Position numbers and translations under genes: made by a program
Shown here: positions 42,765 to 50,893 of the stretch, one piece after another
Layout of the letters: each line of letters opens with the position of its first letter
Position numbering within the stretch: the first letter of the stretch is position 1
Assembly: GCF_003665435.1 (NCBI RefSeq)
Contig: NZ_CP023408.1
Location: forward strand, 186,001-250,000
DNA from: Streptomyces fungicidicus
Lineage (GTDB): Bacteria; Actinomycetota; Actinomycetes; Streptomycetales; Streptomycetaceae
Direction of reading: 5' to 3'
DNA: 64,000 bases
Notes under the pieces: generated by a model
The model's input: the letters and a program-made list of their open reading frames with translations, nothing else
The model's database searches: none
What the model was told of the DNA's origin: nothing

Positions 42765-42784
42765 AGCGATTTGAGACAATCGCT
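42765..42784 (+). promoter_or_regulatory. Perfect dyad directly before the LysR start
   Basis: AGCGATT (42765-42771) and AATCGCT (42778-42784) flank TGAGAC and end 2 bp before the ATG. It has the T-N11-A character of LysR boxes and leaves no room for a ribosome site, so it is probably an autoregulatory operator or part of a leaderless start. Confidence 0.5.
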
Positions 42785-42786
42785 TC

Positions 42787-43692
42787 ATGATCGAGGCGCG
42801 GCGGCTCCACATCCTCCGTGCGGTGGCGGACCACCGCACGGTCACGGCGGCGGCCGCCGCGCTGTATCTGACCCCCTCGGCCGTCTCCCAGCAGCTCGCC
42901 GCCCTGGAGCAGGAGACCGGCCACCGTCTCGTCGAGCGCGGCGCCAAGGGCGTACGGCTGACCCCGGCCGGCGAGATCCTGCTCAACCACACCAACGCCG
43001 TCCTCGCCCAGCTGGAGCGGGCCGAGGCCGAACTGGCCGCCTACGGCTCGGGGGAGGCCGGCACCGTCACGGTCGCCGCCTTCGCCACCGGCATCGCCCA
43101 GGTCGTCGCTCCCGCGGCGGCCCGCCTCGCCGGGTCGGCGCCCGGCATCCGCATCCGGGTCCAGGACGCCGAGGGCGACGCCAGCCTGCCGATGGTCCTC
43201 GACCGGCAGGTCGACGTGGCCGTGGCGGTCGAGTACCGCGGGGCGCCGTCCGCCGACGACCCCCGGCTGACCCACGTACCGCTGTACGCCGAGCCCTTCG
43301 ACGCGGTCGTCCCCGTCACCCACCGGCTGGCCGGCACCGCCGAGGTGGCGCTCGCCGAGCTGGCCAAGGACCCCTGGATCGGCCCCTTCCCCGGCAACCC
43401 GTGCCACGACGTGGTCGTCCTCGCCTGCGAGAGCGCCGGTTTCCAGCCGATCCTCGAGCACTCCTCGGACGACTTCCGGGCGGTGGTCGCCCTCGCCTCG
43501 GCGGACGTGGGCGTCGCCCTGGTGCCCCGCTCGGCGCTGCGCGGCATGGACCTGACCGGTGTGGTCGTCCGCCCGGTCGACGGGGTGGCCCCGACCCGGC
43601 GCGTCTTCGCCGCCGTGCGCCGGGGCGCCGAGGGACATCCCCTCATCCGGCCGGTCCTGGACGCCCTGCGCGCGGCGGCCGCGGAGGCGTAG
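42787..43692 (+). CDS. LysR-family transcriptional regulator
   Basis: A 301-aa LysR regulator: the N-terminal winged helix (MIEARRLHILRAVADHRTVT, AAAALYLTPSAVSQQLAALE) followed by a periplasmic-binding-like effector domain from about residue 90. It lies just behind tdh-kbl on the same strand but also converges with an SDR gene (12 bp between stops). Regulation of tdh-kbl is the simplest guess. No conventional ribosome site precedes the ATG. Confidence 0.92.
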   Translation: MIEARRLHILRAVADHRTVTAAAAALYLTPSAVSQQLAALEQETGHRLVERGAKGVRLTPAGEILLNHTNAVLAQLERAEAELAAYGSGEAGTVTVAAFATGIAQVVAPAAARLAGSAPGIRIRVQDAEGDASLPMVLDRQVDVAVAVEYRGAPSADDPRLTHVPLYAEPFDAVVPVTHRLAGTAEVALAELAKDPWIGPFPGNPCHDVVVLACESAGFQPILEHSSDDFRAVVALASADVGVALVPRSALRGMDLTGVVVRPVDGVAPTRRVFAAVRRGAEGHPLIRPVLDALRAAAAEA

Positions 43693-43704
43693 GCCGGCGC
43701 CGGA

Positions 43705-44466
43705 TCAGACGGCGGCCCAGCCGTCGTCCACCGGCAGGATCGCCCCGTTGACGTTCCTCGCCGCGTCCGAGGCGAGGAACAGGATGGCGGCGGCCTGCTC
43801 CTCCGGCCGGGCCAGGCGGCCCAGGTTGACGAAGTGCGGGCCGAGGGCCGCGGGACCGTGCCCGGCGGGGTCGGCGTCGACGGCGATGCCGGTGGCGGTG
43901 CCGCCCGGGGCGATCGCGTTCGCGCGGATGCCCTGCTTGCGGTACATCACCGCGAGGTTCCGGGTCAGCCCGACGACACCGTGCTTCGAGGCCGTGTAGG
44001 CGGCCCCCGCCGCGCTGCCGCGCAGGCCCGCCTCGGAGGCGGTGTTGACGACGACGCCCCGTCCCGCCGCCAGCATGTGCGGCAGCACCGCGCGAGTGAG
44101 CAGGAAGGGAGCGGTCAGGTTGACCCGCAGGACGCGCTCCCACTCCGCGTCGGTCACATCGGCGAGCGCCGTCATCCCGTCCATGATCCCGGCGTTGTTC
44201 ACCAGGACGTCCACCGCGCCGAAACGCTCGACGGCCGTCTCCGTCACCCGGTCCACGACCGTCTGTTCGGCTAGGTCGCCGGTGACCGCGACCGCGGTGC
44301 CGCCGGCCGCCTCGATCGCCGCGACCGCCGACGCCGCGCCCCGCGCGTCGAGGTCCGCGACCAGGACCCGGCCGCCCTCGGCGGCGAAGGCCAGGGCGGC
44401 GGCGCGGCCTATCCCCGACCCCGCCCCGGTGACGATGACGCCGCGTCCGTCGAATGTGCCGGCCAT
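43705..44466 (-). CDS. SDR-family oxidoreductase
   Basis: A 253-aa classical short-chain dehydrogenase: GVIVTGAGSGIGRAAALAF (TGxxxGxG), VLVNNAGIMDG (NNAG) and the YxxxK pair in AAYTASKHGVVG. Catalytic Ser is in NTASEAGLRG. The Asp after the second strand (VLVADLDARG) favours NAD(H). GGAGAG lies four bases before the ATG at 44466. It is divergent from a TetR gene with a dyad between, so this regulator very likely controls it. The substrate is unknown. Confidence 0.92.
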   Translation of the reverse strand: MAGTFDGRGVIVTGAGSGIGRAAALAFAAEGGRVLVADLDARGAASAVAAIEAAGGTAVAVTGDLAEQTVVDRVTETAVERFGAVDVLVNNAGIMDGMTALADVTDAEWERVLRVNLTAPFLLTRAVLPHMLAAGRGVVVNTASEAGLRGSAAGAAYTASKHGVVGLTRNLAVMYRKQGIRANAIAPGGTATGIAVDADPAGHGPAALGPHFVNLGRLARPEEQAAAILFLASDAARNVNGAILPVDDGWAAV

Positions 44467-44528
44467 GAAGCTCTCCTGTCCGTCGCCGCGCGGGGCTCCG
44501 ACGGCCCCGGGCGTCCTCACCGTACGAC

Positions 44529-44551
44529 TTAATGTCTCTGAGTGACATAAA
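44529..44551. promoter_or_regulatory. TetR operator between the SDR and TetR genes
   Basis: TTAATGTC (44529-44536) and GACATAAA (44544-44551) form an 8-bp dyad with one mismatch around a 7-bp centre, in the 143-bp divergent region. The AT content is high for this genome. Size and place fit a TetR-type operator repressing both genes. Confidence 0.65.
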
Positions 44552-44609
44552 GTGGTGGGGCAAGATCTCCGTAAGCTCGATCACACGATCGGCGGAGCCG
44601 GAGGAACCG

Positions 44610-45248
44610 ATGACCGCATCCCGTGGCCGCACGGGACGACCGCCCCTCACCGAGACGCGCAGGGCCGAGATCCGGCGGGAGATCGCCCGGGCCGCGGTGG
44701 AGCTGTTCGTCACCCAGGGCGTCGCGTCCACGACCGGCGAGCAGATCGGCCGCGCCGTCGGGCTGTCGGCGCGCACCGTGTGGCGCTACTTCCCGAGCAA
44801 GGAGAGCTGTGTGACACCGCTCTTCTCGGAAGGAGTCGACGCCGTCAGCGCCTTCCTGCGCCAGTGGCCGCCCGGCCGGCCCCTGCGGGAGGCCGTGGAC
44901 CGGTGGCTCACCGAGGGCGCGGACATCGCCGGCGGGCCGGACCGCGGCACCGTCGGCGCCCTGGTGCGGCTCACCCGCACCGAACCCGGACTGCGCGCCG
45001 TCTGGCTCAGGACCCACGACGAGGCCGAGCAGGCGTTCGCCCGCGCCCTGGCCGAGCGGTCCGGACTGCCCGCCGACGACCTGCGGGTGACGACCCGTGC
45101 GGCGATGTTCAACGCGGCCCTGCGCGCCGCCGTCGAGCACCACGCCTGGCACGGGGACCGGGCACCGGAGGAACGCGACGCCGCGGGCGCCGAGTTGGTG
45201 GAGACCCTGCGGCAGGCCCTCGCCGTCGCCGCACAGGGAGTCGGATAG
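44610..45248 (+). CDS. TetR-family regulator (divergent from SDR)
   Basis: A 212-aa TetR protein: HTH region ETRRAEIRREIARAAVELFV, TGEQIGRAVGLSARTVWRYFPSKESC, then an all-helical ligand domain. GAGGAACCG precedes ATG 44610; the frame is open to 44532, but that start falls within the operator. It probably represses itself and the SDR gene through the dyad at 44529-44551. Confidence 0.92.
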   Translation: MTASRGRTGRPPLTETRRAEIRREIARAAVELFVTQGVASTTGEQIGRAVGLSARTVWRYFPSKESCVTPLFSEGVDAVSAFLRQWPPGRPLREAVDRWLTEGADIAGGPDRGTVGALVRLTRTEPGLRAVWLRTHDEAEQAFARALAERSGLPADDLRVTTRAAMFNAALRAAVEHHAWHGDRAPEERDAAGAELVETLRQALAVAAQGVG

Positions 45249-45318
45249 CGCCACCGGACGGGACGGCGGCGCGCACCGGGGCGCCGGGCGCCCGGCGCAC
45301 GCCCGTTACGCTGGCCGG

Positions 45319-45909
45319 ATGACCGCACAACCCACGCCGGACGGGCGCAGGCCCGCGAACCGGGGGCCGAGGGCCGCCGCCGGCAACCGGGAGGCTCTGG
45401 TCGCCGCCGCCCGGGAGATCTTCGCGGCGCACGGTCTGGACGCCCCGCTGTCCGCGATCGCGCGCCGGGCCGGGGTGGGGCAGGGCGTGCTGTACCGGCA
45501 CTTCCCCGACCGGGACGCCGTCGCGGCGGCGGTCCTGGAGGAGAACGTGCGCGAGGTCGAGCAGGCGGCCGCCGCCCGGGGCGCGACCCCGGACGGGGTG
45601 CTCGGCGTGCTGACCTGGCACCTGGCGCAGTCGGCGGCCTTCATCGGGCTGCTGCACGCCGACGGAGCGAGCGGCCGCTTCGCCGCCCACGCGTACGCCC
45701 GCGAGCTCTCCGAGCGGGTCGAGCGCGCCCTGCGGGGGTGCCTGCCGGACGGCCACCGGCTGGCGGACCCGGACGACCTCATGCTCGCCGTCGCCATGGT
45801 GTCCGGGGCCGTCACCGGCCCCACGCGGGAGGGGCGCGAACACCGGGCGCTCGCGGCGTGGCGGCTGATCGGCGTCACGGTGGGGCCGGTGCGGCCCTTC
45901 GGGGGATGA
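45319..45909 (+). CDS. TetR-family regulator (convergent with SMP-30-like gene)
   Basis: A 196-aa TetR protein with HTH ALVAAAREIFAAHGLDAPLS, AIARRAGVGQGVLYRHFPDR, and a ligand domain of the kind that ends in WRLIGVTVGPV. The ATG at 45319 is 70 bp after the previous TetR gene. Its stop is 4 bp from that of the SMP-30-like gene. It may be the protein that binds the perfect palindrome at 46980-47001 across that gene; no copy lies upstream of this regulator itself. Confidence 0.9.
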   Translation: MTAQPTPDGRRPANRGPRAAAGNREALVAAAREIFAAHGLDAPLSAIARRAGVGQGVLYRHFPDRDAVAAAVLEENVREVEQAAAARGATPDGVLGVLTWHLAQSAAFIGLLHADGASGRFAAHAYARELSERVERALRGCLPDGHRLADPDDLMLAVAMVSGAVTGPTREGREHRALAAWRLIGVTVGPVRPFGG

Positions 45910-45913
45910 GCGC

Positions 45914-46933
45914 TCAGCCGCCGTTGGACTGCCGTATGCCCGCGGCGAGCGCGTCGAAGGTGTACAGATACCCGCCGGCGGGTCCGCTGACCGTCATGTA
46001 GGCCCGGGTCCCGCCGGGTGTGATCGCCACGTTCGTCGCCGACTCCAGCCCCTCGGCGCGGGCCGGTACCCGCACCGTCGCGAGGTGTGTGCCGTACTTG
46101 TCGTACACGGCCATCGCCGGGCGGCCGTGCAGCGCCTGGTACAGGTTGCCGTCCGCGTCCACGGCGATCGAGTCGGTCTGGGCGAGGCCCGCGTCGACGC
46201 GGACGGCGGTGTGCCGGCCGGTCGCGCCGGGCCGCTTCTCGACGGTGAGGTAGGAGATCCGGTTCTCCGTCAGTTCGCTGATCCACAGGCCGCGGTAGCC
46301 GACGTCGAACGAGATGCCGTTCGTCGCGGCCAGCCCGTCGGCGAGGACGGTGGCGGTCCCGCCGTCGCGGGCGACGCGCACCACGCGTCCGCGCGCCTCG
46401 CCCTCGGAGAGGCCGAGGGAGTCGCTGACGTAGAGGTTGCCGTCCCGGTCGAAGGCGATGTCGTCCGGACGCATCCGGGCGCCGTCGACCTCGCCGGTGA
46501 AGAAGGTGCGCCGGTCGCCGCCGCCGGGCGCCAGGGAGACGATCTCGCCGTGCGCGAAGTCGGACAGGTAGAGCCGGCCGTCGTACGGGCTGAACTGGGC
46601 CGAGGTGTAGGCGCCCCGCGCGTCGGTGAAGAGCTTGCGCGCCGTCTTCTTCCGGACGTCGACGCGCAGCACCTTCGGCGCTCCGGCCGGGGCGGTGACG
46701 TCGACGACCGTAAGCTTCCCGTCCTCGCCGAAGACCGGGCCCTCCAGGAGCGTCATCCCGGTCTCGTCGTGGACCGGGGTCAGCCGCATGAACGGGTGGG
46801 CGGTGATGGTCCCGCCCGTGGCGGTGGGGGCGGCCCCGGCGCCGGTCGGGTGCGTCCCGGTGCCGCATCCGGTCAGGGCCAGCGCGCCGAGGGCGGCGAG
46901 CGCGGCCAGGGATCGGTTCCTGAGTCGTCGCAT
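45914..46933 (-). CDS. SMP-30/gluconolactonase/LRE-like lipoprotein
   Basis: A 339-aa secreted lipoprotein: the signal peptide MRRLRNRSLAALAALGALAL ends at a lipobox LTGC (Cys about 23). The mature part is a six-bladed beta-propeller of the SMP-30/gluconolactonase type (DGNLYVSDSLGL, GARMRPDDIAFDRDGNLYVS, AATNGISFDVGYRGLWISEL, DSIAVDADGNLYQALHG). Such proteins bind Ca/Zn and hydrolyse lactones or act as sensors. Divergent from a Baeyer-Villiger-type monooxygenase, which makes esters and lactones, so a lactone-cleaving role is attractive but unproved. It is anchored outside, whereas the monooxygenase is cytoplasmic. Confidence 0.88.
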   Translation of the reverse strand: MRRLRNRSLAALAALGALALTGCGTGTHPTGAGAAPTATGGTITAHPFMRLTPVHDETGMTLLEGPVFGEDGKLTVVDVTAPAGAPKVLRVDVRKKTARKLFTDARGAYTSAQFSPYDGRLYLSDFAHGEIVSLAPGGGDRRTFFTGEVDGARMRPDDIAFDRDGNLYVSDSLGLSEGEARGRVVRVARDGGTATVLADGLAATNGISFDVGYRGLWISELTENRISYLTVEKRPGATGRHTAVRVDAGLAQTDSIAVDADGNLYQALHGRPAMAVYDKYGTHLATVRVPARAEGLESATNVAITPGGTRAYMTVSGPAGGYLYTFDALAAGIRQSNGG

Positions 46934-46979
46934 GGGGGGTCACTCTTCCTGTCCGAAGGTCGTCGTGCCCCCGCACTCT

Positions 46980-47001
46980 AACCGGACAGTGTTGTCCGGT
47001 T
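46980..47001. promoter_or_regulatory. Perfect 9-bp-arm palindrome between lipoprotein and monooxygenase genes
   Basis: AACCGGACA (46980-46988) and TGTCCGGTT (46993-47001) are perfect complements around GTGT, centred in a 160-bp divergent region. This is a classic TetR-type operator and should control both genes. The nearest TetR gene is 45319-45909. Confidence 0.75.
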
Positions 47002-47093
47002 GTTGCTACGGTTCGTCAAGGCCGGTCGTCCGCACGGAAGTTCGGGACACGTCCGGCGTCAGACAGCAGACGGAGAGAAGCGAGGCCCCCCAC

Positions 47094-48890
47094 ATGACGT
47101 CCCTCCACCCGCCGACCCCCGACGAGCTCACCGCGCTGCGGCGGCGCTACCGCCACGAGCGTGAGCGGCGCGTGCGGCCCGACGGCCCCGGCCAGTACCT
47201 GGGCGCCGAGGCCGAGTTCGGCTTCTACGCCGCCGACCCGTACGTGGACGAGGTGGCCGGACGCGAGCCGCTGCGCGACACCGTGGACGTCGCCGTCGTG
47301 GGCGGCGGGTTCGGCGGCATCCTCGCCGGGGCGCGGCTGCGCCGGCAGGGCGTGGAACGCGTCCGCCTGATCGACAAGGGCGGTGACTTCGGCGGGACCT
47401 GGTACTGGAACCGGTACCCGGGCGTCCACTGCGACATCGAGTCGCACGTGTATCTGCCGATGCTCGACGAGACCGGGTACGTACCGGAGTGGAAGTACGC
47501 CCCGGGGGAGGAGATCCGGCGGCACGCGGTACGGATCGCCAGGGTGTACGACCTGTACGCGGACGCCCTGTTCTCCACCACCGTCACCGCGCTGACCTGG
47601 GAGGAGAGCTCCGGCACCTGGATCGTGGCAACCGACCGGGGCGACGCGTTCCGGGCGAGGTACGTCGTCACCGGTACCGGCACCATGACCGAGCCGAAGC
47701 TGCCGGGGATACCGGGCGTCCAGGAGTTCGAGGGCCACACCTTCCACACCTCCCGGTGGGACTACGCCTACACCGGAGGCACCCCGCGGGGCGGTCTGAC
47801 CGGGCTCGCGGACAAGCGGGTGGGCGTCGTCGGCACCGGGGCGACCGGCGTGCAGGTCATTCCCGTGCTGGCCGAGGACGCCGGGCACGTCTACGTCTTC
47901 CAGCGCACCCCCTCCACGGTGGACGTGCGCGGCAACCGCCGCACCACGGCCCGGGACGTGGGCGCGGACCGCGACGGCTGGGCCCGCGAACGCCGCGAGA
48001 ACTTCCTGCGCATCGTCTCGGGCGAGGAGTGCGGCGAGGACCTCGTGGCGGACGGGTGGACGGCCTCGGCGGGCCTCCTGGAGAAGCTGCTGCCGAGCTT
48101 CTCCCGTCCGGACGGCGACCGGGGGGCATTCGAGGCCGCCTACGAGATCGCCGACGCCGTCAAGATGAACGCGATGCGGGACCGGGTCGCCCGGGAGGTC
48201 GCCGACCCGGAGACGGCGGAGAGGCTCAAGCCCTGGTACCGGTACGCCTGCAAGCGGCCCACCTTCTCCGACCTGTACTACCCGGCGTTCAACAGGGACA
48301 ACGTCACCCTGGTCGACACGGCGGACACCCATGGCATCGAACGCGTCACCGGGAGCGGGGTGGTGGTCGGCGGCACCGAGTACGCACTCGACTGCCTGAT
48401 CTTCGCCACCGGGTTCTCCGTCGGCGTCTCCGGGATCCACTCCGGCAAGCTGCCCGTCCGCGGCCGGGGCGGGGCCCTGCTGCTCGACACATGGGCCCGG
48501 GACGGCGTCCGCACCCTGCACGGCTTCACCAGCAACGGCTTCCCGAACCTGATCCGGATGGGTTCCCTGCACAACGCCAGCAGCGTCAACTTCACGCACA
48601 TCCTGGACGAACAGGCAGTGCACGCCGCCGCACTCGTCGCGGCCGCCGAGGCCGCGGGCGCCCTCGTCGAGCCGTCCCGCGAGGCGGAGGACGCCTGGAT
48701 CGCCCTCCTGGCCGAAGGCGCCCCCGACCACGAGTGGTTCCACGCCGAGTGCACCCCGGGCTACTACAACCGGGAAGGGCGCGGGCGCCCCAATTGCCCG
48801 ACCGCCTACCCGCACGGCGCCGTCGCCTTCCACGCGCTCCTGCGCCGCTGGCGTGAGCAGTCCATGGACGAGGCGCTCGCCCCGGTGTAG
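47094..48890 (+). CDS. Flavin-containing Baeyer-Villiger-type monooxygenase
   Basis: A 598-aa class B flavoprotein. The FAD loop is VAVVGGGFGGILAGARL (about residue 65), the BVMO fingerprint is FEGHTFHTSRWD (FxGxxxHxxxW), and the NADPH loop is VGVVGTGATGVQVIPVLA. YWNRYPGVHCDIES is also a BVMO/cyclohexanone-type element. It oxidises ketones to esters or lactones with O2 and NADPH. The first ~60 residues resemble the N-terminal extension of phenylacetone-type or longer BVMOs. The ATG follows GAGAGAAGCGAGG. A 19-bp-stem terminator follows the stop. Confidence 0.93.
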   Translation: MTSLHPPTPDELTALRRRYRHERERRVRPDGPGQYLGAEAEFGFYAADPYVDEVAGREPLRDTVDVAVVGGGFGGILAGARLRRQGVERVRLIDKGGDFGGTWYWNRYPGVHCDIESHVYLPMLDETGYVPEWKYAPGEEIRRHAVRIARVYDLYADALFSTTVTALTWEESSGTWIVATDRGDAFRARYVVTGTGTMTEPKLPGIPGVQEFEGHTFHTSRWDYAYTGGTPRGGLTGLADKRVGVVGTGATGVQVIPVLAEDAGHVYVFQRTPSTVDVRGNRRTTARDVGADRDGWARERRENFLRIVSGEECGEDLVADGWTASAGLLEKLLPSFSRPDGDRGAFEAAYEIADAVKMNAMRDRVAREVADPETAERLKPWYRYACKRPTFSDLYYPAFNRDNVTLVDTADTHGIERVTGSGVVVGGTEYALDCLIFATGFSVGVSGIHSGKLPVRGRGGALLLDTWARDGVRTLHGFTSNGFPNLIRMGSLHNASSVNFTHILDEQAVHAAALVAAAEAAGALVEPSREAEDAWIALLAEGAPDHEWFHAECTPGYYNREGRGRPNCPTAYPHGAVAFHALLRRWREQSMDEALAPV

Positions 48891-48911
48891 CCCCCGGCGG
48901 GCAGCGCGGCC

Positions 48912-48953
48912 CCGGCCGTGCCCGGAGCGGGCAGCCGCTCCGGGCACGGCCGG
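48912..48953. terminator. 19-bp perfect hairpin, bidirectional terminator
   Basis: CCGGCCGTGCCCGGAGCGG (48912-48930) pairs perfectly with 48935-48953 around a 4-nt loop. It lies between the convergent monooxygenase and acyl-CoA dehydrogenase genes, 21 bp and 12 bp from their stops. Confidence 0.88.
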
Positions 48954-48965
48954 CGCCCGGTCCGT

Positions 48966-50105
48966 TCAGAGGCCGTAACTCTTGCCGATGACGTCCCGCT
49001 GGATCTCGCTGGTCCCGCCGTAGACCGTGGAGACCACCGCCGCCCGCAGATGGCGCTCCATGTCGAACTCGGTGGTGTAGCCGTAGCCGCCCATCATCTG
49101 CATGCCTTCGAGGGCGGCCCGTTTGGCGGTCTCGGTCGCCTTGAGCTTGGCCATGGACGCCTCACGGGGGAACAACCGGTCCGGCTGGGCGTCGCAGTCC
49201 AGCGCCACCTCCCGCACCAGCAGCCGGGCGCACTCGATCTCGGTGGCCAGGTCGGCGATCCGGTGCCGCAGCGCCTGGAAGGAGCCGACGGGCCGCCCGA
49301 ACTGCTCGCGTTCGCGGACGTAGGTGACGGCGTCGTCGAAGGCGCGGCGGGCCAGGCCCAGCATGTTCGCGGCCAGGAAGAGCCGCTCGTAATTGAGTCC
49401 GGCCATCAACTGCCGCCAGCCGCCGTCCACTTCACCGACGACGGCGTCATCGGGCAGCCGGACGCCGGTGAGGAAGACGTCGTTGACCTCCCGGCCGCCC
49501 ATGGTCTCGATGCCCCGGATCTCCACCCCGGGGGTGCCGGCCGGCAGGTGGAACATGGTGAGCCCGGCGTGCTTGTCCTCGCCGGTGCGGGCCACCAGCA
49601 GGATGCTCCTCGCGCAGTGCGCGTTGGAGATCCAGGTCTTCTGGCCGTCGACCAGCCAGCCGCCGTCGGGGGCCCGACGGGCCCGGCAGCGCAGCGCGCC
49701 CACGTCGGACCCGGCGCCGGGCTCCGACATGGCGATGGACAGGACGTCGCCCCGGACGGCCCCGGTGAGCACCTCCTGACGCTGCCGCTCGGTGCCGAAC
49801 CGCTCGTAGGCCTTGGCGGCGATGACGGTGGTGACGAACCCGCCGGCCGGGACCATGCCGTACGAGATCTCCTCCAGGAACAGACAGGCGTCGGCCAGTC
49901 CGCCGCCCGCGCCCCCGTACTCCTCGGGCAGGCACACGCCGAGCCAGCCCAGCTCGGCGAGCCGGGCGTACAGCCCCGGGTGGTGGGCCTCGCGGCCGCC
50001 CCCGGTCAGCGCGTCCCGCTGCTCGCGGGTGCCGCACTCGTGCTTGGCGAAGTCGCGGATGGCCGCGACGAAGTCGGACTGTTCTTCGGTGAGGCGACTG
50101 CCCAT
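48966..50105 (-). CDS. Acyl-CoA dehydrogenase
   Basis: A 379-aa flavoprotein with the family's three-part layout: N-terminal helices (FVAAIRDFAKHECGTREQRD), middle beta domain (IAMSEPGAGSDVGALRCRA, WISNAHCARSILLVART) and C-terminal helices with MQMMGGYGYTTEFDMERHLR and VYGGTSEIQRDVIGK. It introduces an alpha-beta double bond in an acyl-CoA. The Glu of the last motif and the usual base positions are present. GGAGG lies five bases before ATG 50105. It is divergent from a TetR gene, with the element TACAAA-N10-TTGTTTCAC between. Confidence 0.94.
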   Translation of the reverse strand: MGSRLTEEQSDFVAAIRDFAKHECGTREQRDALTGGGREAHHPGLYARLAELGWLGVCLPEEYGGAGGGLADACLFLEEISYGMVPAGGFVTTVIAAKAYERFGTERQRQEVLTGAVRGDVLSIAMSEPGAGSDVGALRCRARRAPDGGWLVDGQKTWISNAHCARSILLVARTGEDKHAGLTMFHLPAGTPGVEIRGIETMGGREVNDVFLTGVRLPDDAVVGEVDGGWRQLMAGLNYERLFLAANMLGLARRAFDDAVTYVREREQFGRPVGSFQALRHRIADLATEIECARLLVREVALDCDAQPDRLFPREASMAKLKATETAKRAALEGMQMMGGYGYTTEFDMERHLRAAVVSTVYGGTSEIQRDVIGKSYGL

Positions 50106-50177
50106 CAGGTCCTCCGGGATGCGGGAAACGGGACGCGGGATGCGGGGCGGCGGGGTCGGGGTCGAAGAGGAGGGAGT

Positions 50178-50202
50178 TACAAAGATATGCACATTGTTTC
50201 AC
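50178..50202. promoter_or_regulatory. Shared 25-bp element, copy 1 (acyl-CoA dehydrogenase/TetR)
   Basis: TACAAA (50178-50183), 10 bp, TTGTTTCAC (50194-50202). The same hexamer, spacer length and nonamer recur at 53562-53586 between the two DUF2236 genes. The inner ACAA...TTGT makes it partly symmetric. It lies between the divergent acyl-CoA dehydrogenase and TetR genes. Confidence 0.7.
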
Positions 50203-50243
50203 AGTCTCCCGGTGGAGGGGGTGGCGGTATCGTGAGGGGCACC

Positions 50244-50870
50244 ATGAAGACTGAAGCGAACGACTCCTTGCTCGCCCGGGCCATCGCCCAGCCCGAGACG
50301 GAGGAGAAGGTGGCGCGGCGGATCCTCGACGCCGCACTGGAGCAGTTCACCACCTTCGGCCTGCGCCGCTCCTCGGTCGACGACGTCGCCAAGCGGGCCG
50401 GCGTCTCCCGGGTCACCGTCTACCGGCGCTTCCAGACCAAGGACAGACTCGTCGAGGCCACGCTGCTGCGCGAGGGCAGCCGGTTCTTCCAGCAGCTGGA
50501 CGAGGCGGTGGCGGCACTGCCCACCATGGAGGAGCGGGTTGTCGAGGGCTTCGTGGTCGCCCTGCGCCACACCCGCGCCCATCCGCTCTTCGGCGGGCTG
50601 CTCCGCCTCGAACCCGAGGTGGTGCTGCCCTACTTGACGGTCAACGGCGGCCCCTCGCTCACGGCCACCGTCGACTATCTGACGGCCCATCTGCGCCGCG
50701 CCCAGCAGGCCGAGAACAGGCCCGGCACGGACCCGCGGCCGGTCGCCGAACTCATGGTCCGCGTGGCCGTCTCCTTCCTGCTCAATCCCGCCGGCTGCAT
50801 CGAGATGGAGGACGAGGACCAGGCCCGGGCGTTCGCCCGCCGCTACCTCGCCCCTCTGCTCGACGCCTGA
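50244..50870 (+). CDS. TetR-family regulator of the acyl-CoA dehydrogenase/DUF2236 set
   Basis: A 208-aa TetR protein: VARRILDAALEQFTTFGLRR, SVDDVAKRAGVSRVTVYRRF, QTKDRLVEATLL is the DNA-binding part; the rest is a helical ligand domain. The ATG at 50244 follows GTGAGGGG. It is divergent from the acyl-CoA dehydrogenase gene and convergent with the aldehyde dehydrogenase gene (23 bp). The shared 25-bp element at its own promoter and at the DUF2236 promoters predicts that it controls both units. Confidence 0.92.
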   Translation: MKTEANDSLLARAIAQPETEEKVARRILDAALEQFTTFGLRRSSVDDVAKRAGVSRVTVYRRFQTKDRLVEATLLREGSRFFQQLDEAVAALPTMEERVVEGFVVALRHTRAHPLFGGLLRLEPEVVLPYLTVNGGPSLTATVDYLTAHLRRAQQAENRPGTDPRPVAELMVRVAVSFLLNPAGCIEMEDEDQARAFARRYLAPLLDA

Positions 50871-50893
50871 CGGCGGACGCGCCCCCCGGCGGC

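Noticed and set aside
46626..48890. 754-codon version of the monooxygenase
   Set aside because: The extra N-terminus overlaps the divergent lipoprotein gene and its operator; the ATG at 47094 gives a normal family start.
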